A DNA stretch of 64,000 nt from assembly GCF_001644605.1 (NCBI RefSeq), contig NZ_CP011388.1:768501-832500 (forward strand). Reading direction: 5' to 3'. This document shows positions 36,690 through 44,375 of this stretch, piece by piece. Source of the DNA: Paenibacillus swuensis (lineage in GTDB: Bacteria > Bacillota > Bacilli > Paenibacillales > DY6). Under the pieces are notes generated by a model. It was not told where the DNA came from. It made no database searches and was given only the letters and a program-made list of their open reading frames with translations. A program made the translations under genes and the position numbers. The first letter of the stretch is position 1; each line of letters starts with the position of its first letter.

Positions 36690-37547
36690 CTATAGCCCTG
36701 TTTCCGATTGTAATTTGCGGTATTCGCCCGGTGTGAAACCGGTCCACTTCTTGAACGCGCTTTGAAAATAGGTGTCACTTTGGTAGCCGACCAGATCCGC
36801 GATTCGGTCCATTCGATAGTCCGTGTGGGTGAGGTATTGCTTCGCCACATCCATTCGATAACGGATCAAATATTGAATAGGGCTGATTCCGGTCTCTTCC
36901 TTAAATCGGTGGCACAGATGATGCGGGCTTAGAAAAGTCCTTCTCGCAAGGTCTTTCAGCGTCAGCGGTTCGTGATATTGCTCTTGTATGTAACGTTTCG
37001 CTGAAGCTACCGGATCTGTCGTCTGCTTATGATCTTGTGTTTGTGCTTGATGCTTGGCGTTATCGTGATGCATCCGCCGGCAGAGTGTCCCGATAAGCGT
37101 ACCCATCCACTGATTCGAAATCCACTGTGCTTCAGGCATCATTCTGTTCTGTTCTTCCCATATTTGGTCAAAATAATGCCTTACCCGCCCCTCCAAACCA
37201 GCCAGAGGAATGACCGGGGACGTCTGGGTGTCAGCCAGATGATTCGGCGGCAATCCTTGCAGCTGCAAGCCGGAAAAGCCCAGATACATCATATGGAAGC
37301 CTTCTTCCCCGCGTGAAGCTTCTTCATGCCAAGCCCCTTCCGGATAACAAATGACCGTCCGGGGACCAACCGTATACTCCAGATTGTTCAATTTAAACGT
37401 AAGCCGGCCCTCCAGGATCAGAAGCAGCTCTGAATGATCCTCATGGCGATGCAACGGAAATATGAAAGGATCGCCCGGCTGCCGCTGGATGACACCTGCA
37501 TAGATGACCTTGGGTTTGGAGCGCTCTTCAATCACGGATAAGTCCAT
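36690..37547 (-). CDS. AraC-family regulator with N-terminal cupin
   Basis: About 285 residues from ATG 37547, which has AGGTGG at 8 nt; GTG 37559 is an in-frame alternative. Cupin half: FPLHRHEDHSELLLILEGRLTF and YPEGAWHEEASRGEEGFHMMYLGFSG. C-terminal HTHs: PLTLKDLARRTFLSPHHLCHRFKEETGISPIQYLIRYRM and YRMDRIADLVGYQSDTYFQSAFKKWTGFTPGEYRKLQ. Divergent from the PhyH-like dioxygenase gene; a pair of 22-bp-spaced direct repeats lies between them. Confidence 0.9.
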   Translation of the reverse strand: MDLSVIEERSKPKVIYAGVIQRQPGDPFIFPLHRHEDHSELLLILEGRLTFKLNNLEYTVGPRTVICYPEGAWHEEASRGEEGFHMMYLGFSGLQLQGLPPNHLADTQTSPVIPLAGLEGRVRHYFDQIWEEQNRMMPEAQWISNQWMGTLIGTLCRRMHHDNAKHQAQTQDHKQTTDPVASAKRYIQEQYHEPLTLKDLARRTFLSPHHLCHRFKEETGISPIQYLIRYRMDVAKQYLTHTDYRMDRIADLVGYQSDTYFQSAFKKWTGFTPGEYRKLQSETGL

Positions 37548-37575
37548 CGGAGGGTCCACCTTACTTTATATAAAT

Positions 37576-37614
37576 CGCAATAATCCATAGGAAGATGCGC
37601 AACAATCGAAATGG
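37576..37614. promoter_or_regulatory. Direct-repeat operator candidate between AraC and PhyH genes
   Basis: CGCAATAATCCATAGG (37576-37591) and CGCAACAATCGAAATGG (37598-37614) are direct repeats with start-to-start spacing of 22 bp, about two helical turns, as expected for an AraC-type dimer. Confidence 0.5.
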
Positions 37615-37685
37615 TCTGCGCCTCCTTCCCATTATATGATGAGATTAGATCAGGAATCCACTCAAATAGAAGGAGCGTGTCAAGC

Positions 37686-38465
37686 ATGACTATGATTAAC
37701 GGCATTCGCAATATTGAAGAGGCGCTGACATCATTAGACGTTACGGACCACACGTTAACGGAGCAGGAAAAGAAGCAACTGGACGAGCAAGGATTCCTGT
37801 TGCTCACGGGTATTATGGAGTCTGATTGGATTCATCAGGTGCGCGAATCTTATGAAACGTTAATGCGCAGAGAAGGCCAGTCGGCGGGGATGGAGGTTCA
37901 TCAGGAAACCGGTACACGGAGATTAGCCGACTTGGTAAACAAGGGAGAGGTATTCGACCGGATGTATACCCACCCGAAGGTGTTGGCGGGGGTTTATCAT
38001 ATTCTGAAAAGAGAATTTAATCTATCTTCCCTGAATGCGCGGGATGCTGTTCCAGGTCAGGGTCATCAAGCGTTGCATGCGGACTGGGGTGCGAGGACGC
38101 AGGGCGAGCCTTTCCATGTGGTCAATTCCATCTGGCTCATCGATGAATTCACAGCCGATAACGGCGCCACCCGGGTCGTTCCCGGCACACAACACCAAGC
38201 AGGCTCGCCCGGTGACTACATGAGCGATCCGCAAGGTGAACATCCGGATCAGCAGCTGATTCTGGCGCCTGCCGGCAGCGTGGCGATTTTCAACGCGCAT
38301 GTGTGGCACGGGGGCACCACCAATCGCACCGCGACTACGCGCCGGGCATGCCACGCCTACTACACCGCCAGCGAACATGAGCAGCAGTTAGACCAGAAGG
38401 AGTATATTCGCAAAAGCACGTACGACCGTATTACGGAGGCGGCCCGGTACCTTTTGAACGTGTAG
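37686..38465 (+). CDS. Phytanoyl-CoA dioxygenase (PhyH)-family Fe(II)/2-oxoglutarate oxygenase
   Basis: 259 residues from ATG 37686 behind AAGGAGCG; the frame upstream is not used. The iron triad is H131-x-D133 (LHADWGART) and H208 (HVWHGGTTN); R219/R220 in TTRRACHAYY is the 2-oxoglutarate anchor, and GATRVVPGTQHQAGSP the conserved strand. These enzymes hydroxylate small molecules, often natural products or compatible solutes. The divergent AraC gene is probably its regulator. The substrate is unknown. Confidence 0.88.
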   Translation: MTMINGIRNIEEALTSLDVTDHTLTEQEKKQLDEQGFLLLTGIMESDWIHQVRESYETLMRREGQSAGMEVHQETGTRRLADLVNKGEVFDRMYTHPKVLAGVYHILKREFNLSSLNARDAVPGQGHQALHADWGARTQGEPFHVVNSIWLIDEFTADNGATRVVPGTQHQAGSPGDYMSDPQGEHPDQQLILAPAGSVAIFNAHVWHGGTTNRTATTRRACHAYYTASEHEQQLDQKEYIRKSTYDRITEAARYLLNV

Positions 38466-38481
38466 ATGTAATCAAATAAGG

Positions 38482-38973
38482 TTATAAATTTAGACTCGCC
38501 AAATCAGTGTCCGGAGGAATATAGCCCAATTGCCGAGCCATGGATGCAATCTGTCCCTTATGGTGAAATTCATGAGTCTCGGTGTGGGTTAACAGCCATA
38601 GCGGGGTTGTGCGGAAGGGTTCTTTTTGCCATCTGACTTGGTTCTCGATCGTTTCTTGCCAGCGGTCCTCGAATTCTTCGATGAACTTTAGAACAAGCTC
38701 GTCCACAGCTTTAAAACAAGCCCGTACCTGGTTTACATCATATTGTTGAATTTCCTCATCCGTTGCATATACAACTGTACGCTTAAGCCCGAACCGCTCC
38801 AGCCAGTTCCGGTAACAATCGGCCACGTGAACGTGGAGTGTAATGATGCTGTCTCTGCCGGAACCCGGCTCCGAATATTGCAGTTTCTCTAGGGGAATCT
38901 CCTCCAGAAACGCGAACAGCACTTCTCGGGTTAACCTGAGATATTCGTATTGTTGTCTGAGTACATTAGACAT
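38482..38973 (-). CDS. DinB-like metal-binding four-helix protein
   Basis: 163 residues, ATG behind GAAAGGAGC. DinB/YfiT-type helix bundle with LHVHVAD (helix 2 His) and the C-terminal HTETHEFHHKGQIASMARQLGYIPPD, whose histidines bind a divalent metal. Possible thiol transferase. It faces the PhyH gene with a 16-bp gap. Confidence 0.88.
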   Translation of the reverse strand: MSNVLRQQYEYLRLTREVLFAFLEEIPLEKLQYSEPGSGRDSIITLHVHVADCYRNWLERFGLKRTVVYATDEEIQQYDVNQVRACFKAVDELVLKFIEEFEDRWQETIENQVRWQKEPFRTTPLWLLTHTETHEFHHKGQIASMARQLGYIPPDTDLASLNL

Positions 38974-39015
38974 GGATTTGCTCCTTTCAGTTTTGGGAAG
39001 ATCTTATAAACTTTT

Positions 39016-39507
39016 TTAATCGAAAAACCTATTAAATCCCAATTTATTTACACTTCGCCTAAGCACTTCATCCTTGCGGATTGAAAAAACCGTAAAAGAC
39101 CCTTCATACCCATCATAGCATTCATCAAGCGTGTACTTATAAAATTCCTTGTCTGTATGCAAGCTTATACCGAGGCAGTTGAATGTTTGTTTCCCCCTGT
39201 CACGCTCCGAGCTCATGCCATCTCTGCTGTTGTCGATTGTCCAAGTAATGACCCTGCCGTTTGAATGCACATCATGAATTGAATATCCTCCATCAATAAT
39301 AGGCGGAATTAGCATGAGATAGTCCCCTTTTCGGTTCGCATGTCTATGGACCATTTCGTTTAAACGATCTACGTCTGCTTCGTCAAAATCATACAGGATC
39401 GATCTTCTAGAAGTATCCTTCCTGTCCGACATCCATGTCACGAACAACACCCCAACCAATACAACGATAATGCCTACCAACGTTCCAATCACTATTTTTG
39501 TACGCAA
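39016..39507 (-). CDS. Small single-pass membrane protein, unknown function
   Basis: 163 residues from TTG 39507 with GGGGGA at 6 nt; the longer frame to 39678 has no ribosome site. Hydrophobic helix at about 4-27 (IVIGTLVGIIVVLVGVLFVTW), then a soluble extracytoplasmic domain with ILYDFDEADVDRLNEMVHRH and NCLGISLHTDKEFYKYTLDECYDGY. I do not recognise the family. Two TGTG-N8-CACA palindromes lie upstream. Confidence 0.7.
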   Translation of the reverse strand: MRTKIVIGTLVGIIVVLVGVLFVTWMSDRKDTSRRSILYDFDEADVDRLNEMVHRHANRKGDYLMLIPPIIDGGYSIHDVHSNGRVITWTIDNSRDGMSSERDRGKQTFNCLGISLHTDKEFYKYTLDECYDGYEGSFTVFSIRKDEVLRRSVNKLGFNRFFD

Positions 39508-39579
39508 AAAACATCCCCCGTTCCTAAACGGTAAGACGCAAAACCCTCTTGATTCGTTACAAGTTGCACGCACGAGGAT

Positions 39580-39644
39580 TGTGTACATATACACACTAAC
39601 ACTCGCGAGACAGTTGCTTGGGGCGATTTGTGTACTTTTGCACA
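39580..39644. promoter_or_regulatory. Two TGTG-N8-CACA palindromes, 49 bp apart
   Basis: TGTGTACATATACACA (39580-39595) and TGTGTACTTTTGCACA (39629-39644) lie upstream of the small membrane-protein gene. Shared half-sites TGTGTAC...CACA suggest a dimeric repressor or activator. The 404-bp gap 39508-39911 also holds the promoter of the transposase-like gene and no gene of its own. Confidence 0.45.
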
Positions 39645-39834
39645 TTAACCAGCCCGGAGCGCGCATCCCCAACCTCACTAGGAAAACCTTTATCGTGGCC
39701 TCTCAGAATAGGCAATTGCTTATCATGTTGCATGCTCCTGCTCAACTGCCAAGTATTTAATGCATTTAAGCCCCAATGCTGGGTTATCCCGAAGAATCAG
39801 GTAAAAATGATATCCGTTCTTTTCAAAAAAACAC

Positions 39835-39888
39835 TTGTAATAAGAACATTTGTTTGGTATTGTATGACATATACAGAACGTGTGTTCC
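39835..39888 (+). promoter_or_regulatory. Promoter with two LexA-like boxes
   Basis: -35 TTGTAA (39835-39840), 17-bp spacer, -10 TATTGT (39858-39863). The spacer contains AGAACATTTGTTTG (39843-39856; 11 of 14 LexA consensus positions) and just past the start lies AGAACGTGTGTTCC (39875-39888; 13 of 14). Damage induction of the next gene is predicted. Confidence 0.65.
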
Positions 39889-39911
39889 GGTAATACACAA
39901 GGGGAGTGAGG

Positions 39912-40823
39912 ATGGTGTCTATTCATGAAGTAACTTTCGATCAATTCAGACGTAAGTATCATGATGAGGCTTCATGTCTGTCAATCCTGATCTCAACCAA
40001 GTGGCCCAACGGATACCGATGCCCACGGTGTGAGTGCGTTAAGGCCAATGTTATCACTACACGTCGACTACCTCTGTATGAATGCCGCAACTGCAAGTAT
40101 CAAGCTTCCCTTCTCGTGGGAACGATTATGCAAGGAAGCCGCACTTTGCTGCATAAATGGTTTCAAGCTTTATTTCTCATTGCTAACCCTTCAGCTTCAA
40201 TCAACGCGGTGCAACTATCAACCATTATTGAAGTCACGTATAAGACGGCTTGGTTGATCCTTCATAAACTTCGCCATGCCATTCAGCAAGGAGATGCAGA
40301 GCAGCTGCTCACCAGACTTGTCGAAGTGATTTCAGCTGCGTACAATCCGTGCAATTTCCATATTAAAGGCTTTAAGACGATGCGCAATGAGCAGCCATTT
40401 GTTGGAGGGGCCACTCTTAACTTTGGCGAAGTTGCCTATATTAAGCTGAAGCATGTTTTTATACCGAAACATCATCCTAACAAAGAACTTAGTTATTGGG
40501 ATTATTCCAACTTCATTCAGAATCATGTCAGTCATTCGGTCCGAGTTCCTTTTGTTCATTACGGTTACAGAAAGTATAACGCTTGCGACACAATAAATAT
40601 CATTTGCGATTCGGTTCCTGTTCGAATAAACGAGCGTTATTACGGAGTAAGTGACAAGCATTTACAATCGTATCTGGATGAAGTCTCCTATCGTATCAAT
40701 CATTCGTTTAAAGCGAACCGCGCGGTATCGAAATTATTTCGGCTGTTCATAGGTACACCTGCTGTTACTTATAAACAACTCATTTCACGCAAACCGATGT
40801 GCTTACATGAACAGATTGCTTAA
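39912..40823 (+). CDS. IS1595-type transposase-derived protein lacking catalytic acidic residues
   Basis: 303 residues from ATG 39912 behind AAGGGGAG; an in-frame GTG lies at 39906. The N-terminal zinc ribbon (C37-x2-C40, C58-x2-C61; YRCPRC, YECRNC) is followed by GTIMQGSRTLLHKWFQALFLI, exactly the IS1595 layout, and the C-terminus YGVSDKHLQSYLDEVSYRIN matches the end of the ISXO2-like domain. Between them the expected VEVDET is VEVISAAY, and DG(W/F)xxY is HYGYRKYNAC, so the DDE-type acidic triad is absent. The frame is intact, suggesting retention for DNA binding or another role. Confidence 0.75.
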   Translation: MVSIHEVTFDQFRRKYHDEASCLSILISTKWPNGYRCPRCECVKANVITTRRLPLYECRNCKYQASLLVGTIMQGSRTLLHKWFQALFLIANPSASINAVQLSTIIEVTYKTAWLILHKLRHAIQQGDAEQLLTRLVEVISAAYNPCNFHIKGFKTMRNEQPFVGGATLNFGEVAYIKLKHVFIPKHHPNKELSYWDYSNFIQNHVSHSVRVPFVHYGYRKYNACDTINIICDSVPVRINERYYGVSDKHLQSYLDEVSYRINHSFKANRAVSKLFRLFIGTPAVTYKQLISRKPMCLHEQIA

Positions 40824-40914
40824 CTCACGAACAACCTTTTTTTACAATTTTATATTTCCTTCTCTAGAAACATTAACCCTCATGTTACCTAAAAACAAAA
40901 ATCACTTCATTGCC

Positions 40915-41098
40915 TTCTTCGATCACACCACTGAGCTTTCGGGATAACCCGGCATTCCAGTTCTTCGATCACACCACTGAGCCTTCGAGATGACCCAGCA
41001 TTCCAGCTCTTCTGTCACACCACTGAGCCTTCGGGATAACCCAGCATTCCAGCTCTTCTGTCACACCACTGAGCCTTCGGGATAACCCAGCATACCAG
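40915..41098. repeat. Four tandem copies of a 46-bp repeat
   Basis: Units start at 40915, 40961, 41007 and 41053; each contains CACACCACTGAG and CTTCGGGATAACCCAGCATT or a close variant (the second has CTTCGAGATGACC). It fills most of the 392-bp gap 40824-41215; no gene is visible there. Confidence 0.9.
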
Positions 41099-41177
41099 TT
41101 CAAATAAGCATCAACCTCCCCACTAAAGAAGTGTAAACTCTATTTTTCGCCATATTTTAAATACTTTCTGTCATATC

Positions 41178-41208
41178 AAAAAAACAGACCGCTATCTCTA
41201 GCAGTCCG
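41178..41208 (-). terminator. Terminator of the nucleoside hydrolase operon
   Basis: Minus strand CGGACTGC-TAGAGATA-GCGGTCTG (two G-U pairs) followed by seven T, 8 nt past the stop codon. Confidence 0.8.
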
Positions 41209-41215
41209 CCGTACG

Positions 41216-42133
41216 TCAACCCTTTAACTTCGTAAACAAATCCCTGAATATAGCGTTCCGGTCCACCGCATGCACATACCGGATCAAGTGGCGCGAGGTG
41301 TCCACACTCCACCGGAAATCTTCGGACAACCGCGGGCTGTGAACCAACGCGCTCGGCGTCCAATCCCCGTTATTGAGATAAGCGATGTTCGCGATATCCC
41401 AGATGACCCGCGAGTACGCGAAATGATCCGTGGAACAATCCCGAAACGTTTCGTACAAATAGTTGCCCGCCGGACCGCTGTCCTTCACATACTCTCTGAT
41501 CTCCGACAAAGTCGTTTGCAAATGCGAAGCCACCCCGAAGCAAGGCACCAACACAAGCGGCACGCCGCTGTCCAAAACTACACGGGAGGCGTGAATATCC
41601 TGAAAGAGGTTGAACTCCTTCGTGTCCGCCCATTGCAAAGCATGCCCGCCAAGCCACACCACGACGATCTTCTCCACAATGCGCGGCTCCATCAAGATGG
41701 CGGAGGCTACATTCGTAATCGCTCCGATGGCTACCACATATAAGGGATCATCGTCAGGCGACGCCATGGCGCGTTCAACCAAGTTACGGGCAGCATCGCT
41801 TTCCACAGCCGTATCCGCCCCCGGCAAATACTCTGCCGATCCGCGATAAATCGGCATTTCCCCCATTTCCGGCAATAAACCTGAAATTTTCTCCAGCTCG
41901 TTGTAGCTTTTCTCCATCCCGTCCCGCGGCCCCGTGGACAGTTCATTAAAGAACGGCGCGGCGTAGAAGGCTTCCACCTGCATCCGCTCTGGAGATTTCA
42001 ATGCGTAAATCACCGCAAACTGGTCATCAATTTCATTATAAGTATCCGTATCCAACACCATGCGAATTTTGCGGTCGGGATAGGCCAATCGCTCCATTCT
42101 CTTTGCATCCGTCAAAACAGGGAAATCCGTCAC
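41216..42133 (-). CDS. Inosine/uridine-preferring nucleoside hydrolase family protein
   Basis: 305 residues from GTG 42133 (behind AGGAGG). The Ca2+/ribose-binding signature appears as D28-T-D30...E34-x-D36-D37 (MVLDTDTYNEIDDQFA), with AIGAITNVASAI and GGHALQW further on. It hydrolyses the N-glycosidic bond of ribonucleosides to base plus ribose in the cytoplasm. Ribokinase is immediately upstream (12-bp gap), so ribose released here is phosphorylated in the same operon. The His of the DXDH fingerprint is changed to Tyr32, which may shift specificity. Confidence 0.9.
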   Translation of the reverse strand: MTDFPVLTDAKRMERLAYPDRKIRMVLDTDTYNEIDDQFAVIYALKSPERMQVEAFYAAPFFNELSTGPRDGMEKSYNELEKISGLLPEMGEMPIYRGSAEYLPGADTAVESDAARNLVERAMASPDDDPLYVVAIGAITNVASAILMEPRIVEKIVVVWLGGHALQWADTKEFNLFQDIHASRVVLDSGVPLVLVPCFGVASHLQTTLSEIREYVKDSGPAGNYLYETFRDCSTDHFAYSRVIWDIANIAYLNNGDWTPSALVHSPRLSEDFRWSVDTSRHLIRYVHAVDRNAIFRDLFTKLKG

Positions 42134-42145
42134 CTTACATTCCTC

Positions 42146-43075
42146 CTATGATATAGATACTTCTTCCAGGGTAGGCATTCCGTCCTGCGCACCGAACCGG
42201 GTCACAGACAAAGAGGCTGCTTTCACCGCAAAGGAAACGGCGCTTTCCAATGTATGCCCGCTTGCCACACAGTAGCTGAATGCGGCGTTGAACGCATCGC
42301 CGGCCCCGGTTGTATCCACGGCATCCACCACGGGCGCCGGAACGGTGCGCAGCTGAGCCAAGGGAAGACCCCCTTCAGCTTGCTCCAAGAACGACACACC
42401 CAACTTGCCGCGCGTGACCAGCAGCTTAGGCCCGTTCGCCTCTTGCCAACACCGCATCCCCGCCTCCAACGCTTCCTCGGAGGCATAGGCCTCCCCGGTC
42501 AGCGCCTCAAACTCCGTCTCGTTCGGCGTAATGTAATCGGCCAAGCCCAGCAGCTCGACGGGAAGCTCACGCGCAGGCGCGGGATTCAGCACGGTGGCCA
42601 CACCGGCCTCACGCGCTAACTTCAACGCCTCCCGTACGGTTTCCAAAGGGATCTCCAGCTGGACCAAGACCAGATCCGCCCCCTGAATCAGCGATATGTA
42701 TCCTTCTATAGATGCCGGCGTGCAATGCCCGTTCGCTCCGGGCACAATGACGATACAATTGTCCTCCGGCGTGTGAAAGATCGTAGCCGTACCGGTCGAC
42801 GTATCCGTTAACCGCGCAATCGTATCCGTAGCGATGCCGTGCTTCTCCATCTGCCGGACAATCGCGTCTCCGAAGCCGTCTTCTCCCACGGCTCCGATCA
42901 TGGTGACTTGCGCCCCCAGCTTCGCGCAACCGATTGCTTGGTTCGCACCCTTTCCTCCCGGAATGGTGTGAATTCCTTCACCCATGACGGTTTCGCCGGT
43001 CTTCGGCATCCGTTGCATGGAAACCACCAAATCCATATTCAGACTTCCGATGACTACAATGTGTGGCTTTTTCAT
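42146..43075 (-). CDS. rbsK: Ribokinase
   Basis: 309 residues from ATG 43075, which follows AAGGAGAAG; an ATG six codons upstream overlaps that ribosome site. PfkB family: GSLNMDLVV at the start, GGKGANQAIGCAKLG for substrate binding and DTTGAGDAFNAAF with the catalytic Asp and anion hole. It converts ribose to ribose-5-phosphate using ATP. First gene of a two-gene operon with the nucleoside hydrolase; divergent from an AraC regulator that may control it. Confidence 0.93.
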   Translation of the reverse strand: MKKPHIVVIGSLNMDLVVSMQRMPKTGETVMGEGIHTIPGGKGANQAIGCAKLGAQVTMIGAVGEDGFGDAIVRQMEKHGIATDTIARLTDTSTGTATIFHTPEDNCIVIVPGANGHCTPASIEGYISLIQGADLVLVQLEIPLETVREALKLAREAGVATVLNPAPARELPVELLGLADYITPNETEFEALTGEAYASEEALEAGMRCWQEANGPKLLVTRGKLGVSFLEQAEGGLPLAQLRTVPAPVVDAVDTTGAGDAFNAAFSYCVASGHTLESAVSFAVKAASLSVTRFGAQDGMPTLEEVSIS

Positions 43076-43195
43076 CTGAAACTTCTCCTTCATCAGTTGA
43101 TTCCTTGCTGGAATCGTTTTATGATATGGCTATACCTTGTAAGCGCGATCTTCGTAACTATCTAGAATTTTAAAGGATTATCCAACATTTCATTT

Positions 43196-43230
43196 ATACG
43201 ATTTGGCTTATTAACTTATAGGATTTGGCT
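43196..43230. promoter_or_regulatory. Direct-repeat operator candidate between rbsK and the AraC gene
   Basis: ATACGATTTGGCT (43196-43208) and ATAGGATTTGGCT (43218-43230) are 13-mers differing at one base and spaced 22 bp, two helical turns, in the divergent intergenic region. Confidence 0.55.
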
Positions 43231-43264
43231 AAGATAACGCATCATTAAGATTGGGGATGAAGAT

Positions 43265-44044
43265 ATGATTGCTCGTGTGGATTTTGTGTTTACCGCAACC
43301 CGGCCAGCCGCGACTTATGTCGGATTGCACCAGCACAGTTGTCATGAATTGGTTTACTATGCCTCGGGTACAGGCAAGACACAAATCGAGAACACAAAGC
43401 GCGAGTACCACCCGAATCACTATGCACTCGTTACCGCAGGAACGCCTCATGACGAGCAACGTTTTGAACATACGAACGTAATTTGTGTAGGTTTCCATCT
43501 GGAAGGCCAGGAGCTGCCCTTACTTCGCAATTCGCTGTACGCCGACATGACTCACCTCCCTGTTCTGCGCTCACTGCAAGACATGTTAACGGAAATGCAG
43601 TCGCAGCAAGCCTACCAAACCCATAAATTAAATGCCCTGATGAGCATGATCGTCATCGATCATTTGCGGATGGCCGCGCCAGCGGATTTCGGTCATAACC
43701 AGGATAACTTCGGGTACACCCGCAACTTTATGGACGAAAATTTCAACCAGAAGATGACATTGGAAAGTCTTGCGGCCATGGCTGGCTACAGTTCCGACCA
43801 CTTTCGGCATCAGTTCAAGACCAAGTTCGGCCTCTCCCCCATGCAATACCTGCTCAACAAACGGCTGGAGAATGCCCGGCGGCTACTGCTCTATTCCAAC
43901 TTGTCCGTGACTTCCATCGCAATGGAGTGCGGTTTTTCCACAGATGCGCAATTTTGTACTCTATTCAAAAGAGAGCAAGGCACCTCCCCGCGCGCATTCC
44001 GCCAACGGTCCGAGGAGAAAGAAGTGTGGGGCGGCCAGAATTAG
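43265..44044 (+). CDS. AraC-family regulator of the nucleoside operon
   Basis: 259 residues, ATG behind GGGGATGAAGAT. N-terminal cupin (GLHQHSCHELVYYASG, ALVTAGTPHDEQ) and C-terminal double HTH (KMTLESLAAMAGYSSDHFRHQFKTKFGLSPMQYLLNKRLENARRLL; VTSIAMECGFSTDAQFCTLFKREQGTSPRAFRQR). The gene is divergent from rbsK with the paired 13-mers between them, which suggests local control, with sensing of a sugar or nucleoside inferred. Confidence 0.9.
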   Translation: MIARVDFVFTATRPAATYVGLHQHSCHELVYYASGTGKTQIENTKREYHPNHYALVTAGTPHDEQRFEHTNVICVGFHLEGQELPLLRNSLYADMTHLPVLRSLQDMLTEMQSQQAYQTHKLNALMSMIVIDHLRMAAPADFGHNQDNFGYTRNFMDENFNQKMTLESLAAMAGYSSDHFRHQFKTKFGLSPMQYLLNKRLENARRLLLYSNLSVTSIAMECGFSTDAQFCTLFKREQGTSPRAFRQRSEEKEVWGGQN

Positions 44045-44048
44045 CCTG

Positions 44049-44078
44049 TTGTGATCTTGAGTTTATTTGTGATATTAT
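44049..44078 (+). promoter_or_regulatory. Promoter of the FMN riboswitch transcript
   Basis: TTGTGA (44049-44054), 18-bp spacer, TATTAT (44073-44078), about 20 nt before the aptamer. Confidence 0.6.
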
Positions 44079-44097
44079 TCACTTAACTGAATATGAA

Positions 44098-44237
44098 CCT
44101 TCGGGGCAGGGTGTAATTCCCTACCGGCGGTGAGGATGCGTTCGTGCGTCTAAGCCCGCGACTCCCGGTGTAACAGCCGGGACTGATTTGGTGAAATTCC
44201 AAGGCCGACGGTGAAAGTCCGGATGGGAGAAGGTTAT
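44098..44237 (+). ncRNA. FMN riboswitch (RFN element)
   Basis: Characteristic blocks in order: CTTCGGGGCAGGGTG, AATTCCCTACCGGCGGT, AGCCCGCGACTC, a variable stem, GATTTGGTGAAATTCCAAGGCCGACGGT and GAAAGTCCGGATGGGAGAAGG. It senses flavin mononucleotide. A terminator and then an EamA-family transporter gene follow. Confidence 0.97.
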
Positions 44238-44290
44238 AACAGCTTGTTGTTTATTGAATTTATTCAATGAACTGCAAGTTTGTTTGTCAA

Positions 44291-44327
44291 TGCCCCTGCG
44301 GAATGCTTCATCCCGCGGGGGCTTTGT
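44291..44327 (+). terminator. Terminator of the FMN riboswitch expression platform
   Basis: GCCCCTGCGG / CCGCGGGGGC stem with an 11-nt loop, followed by TTTGT. Located 50-90 nt after the aptamer and 49 nt before the transporter start. Confidence 0.8.
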
Positions 44328-44375
44328 ACTTCAACAGAAGGTTCAATTCGAATACATCCTTTAGGAGGTTACGAA

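Larger units (their letters stand above)
39775..41098. mobile_element. Possible degenerate IS1595-type element bounded by inverted repeats
   Basis: AATGCTGGGTTATCCCGAAG (39775-39794) recurs inverted at 41030-41049 and, with one change, at about 41076, inside a 46-bp tandem array. The transposase-derived gene lies between the copies. The total length of 1.3 kb is in the range of an IS1595-type element, but target-site duplications are not visible and the right end is multiplied, so a formal IS boundary cannot be set. Confidence 0.4.

Noticed and set aside
36511-36747. 78-codon minus-strand frame (MDRFHTG...)
   Set aside because: It coincides with the c-di-AMP aptamer and the promoter; no ribosome site. 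The conservation belongs to the RNA.
40915-41098. CRISPR array
   Set aside because: The 46-bp units are continuous tandem copies with no variable spacers and no cas genes nearby.
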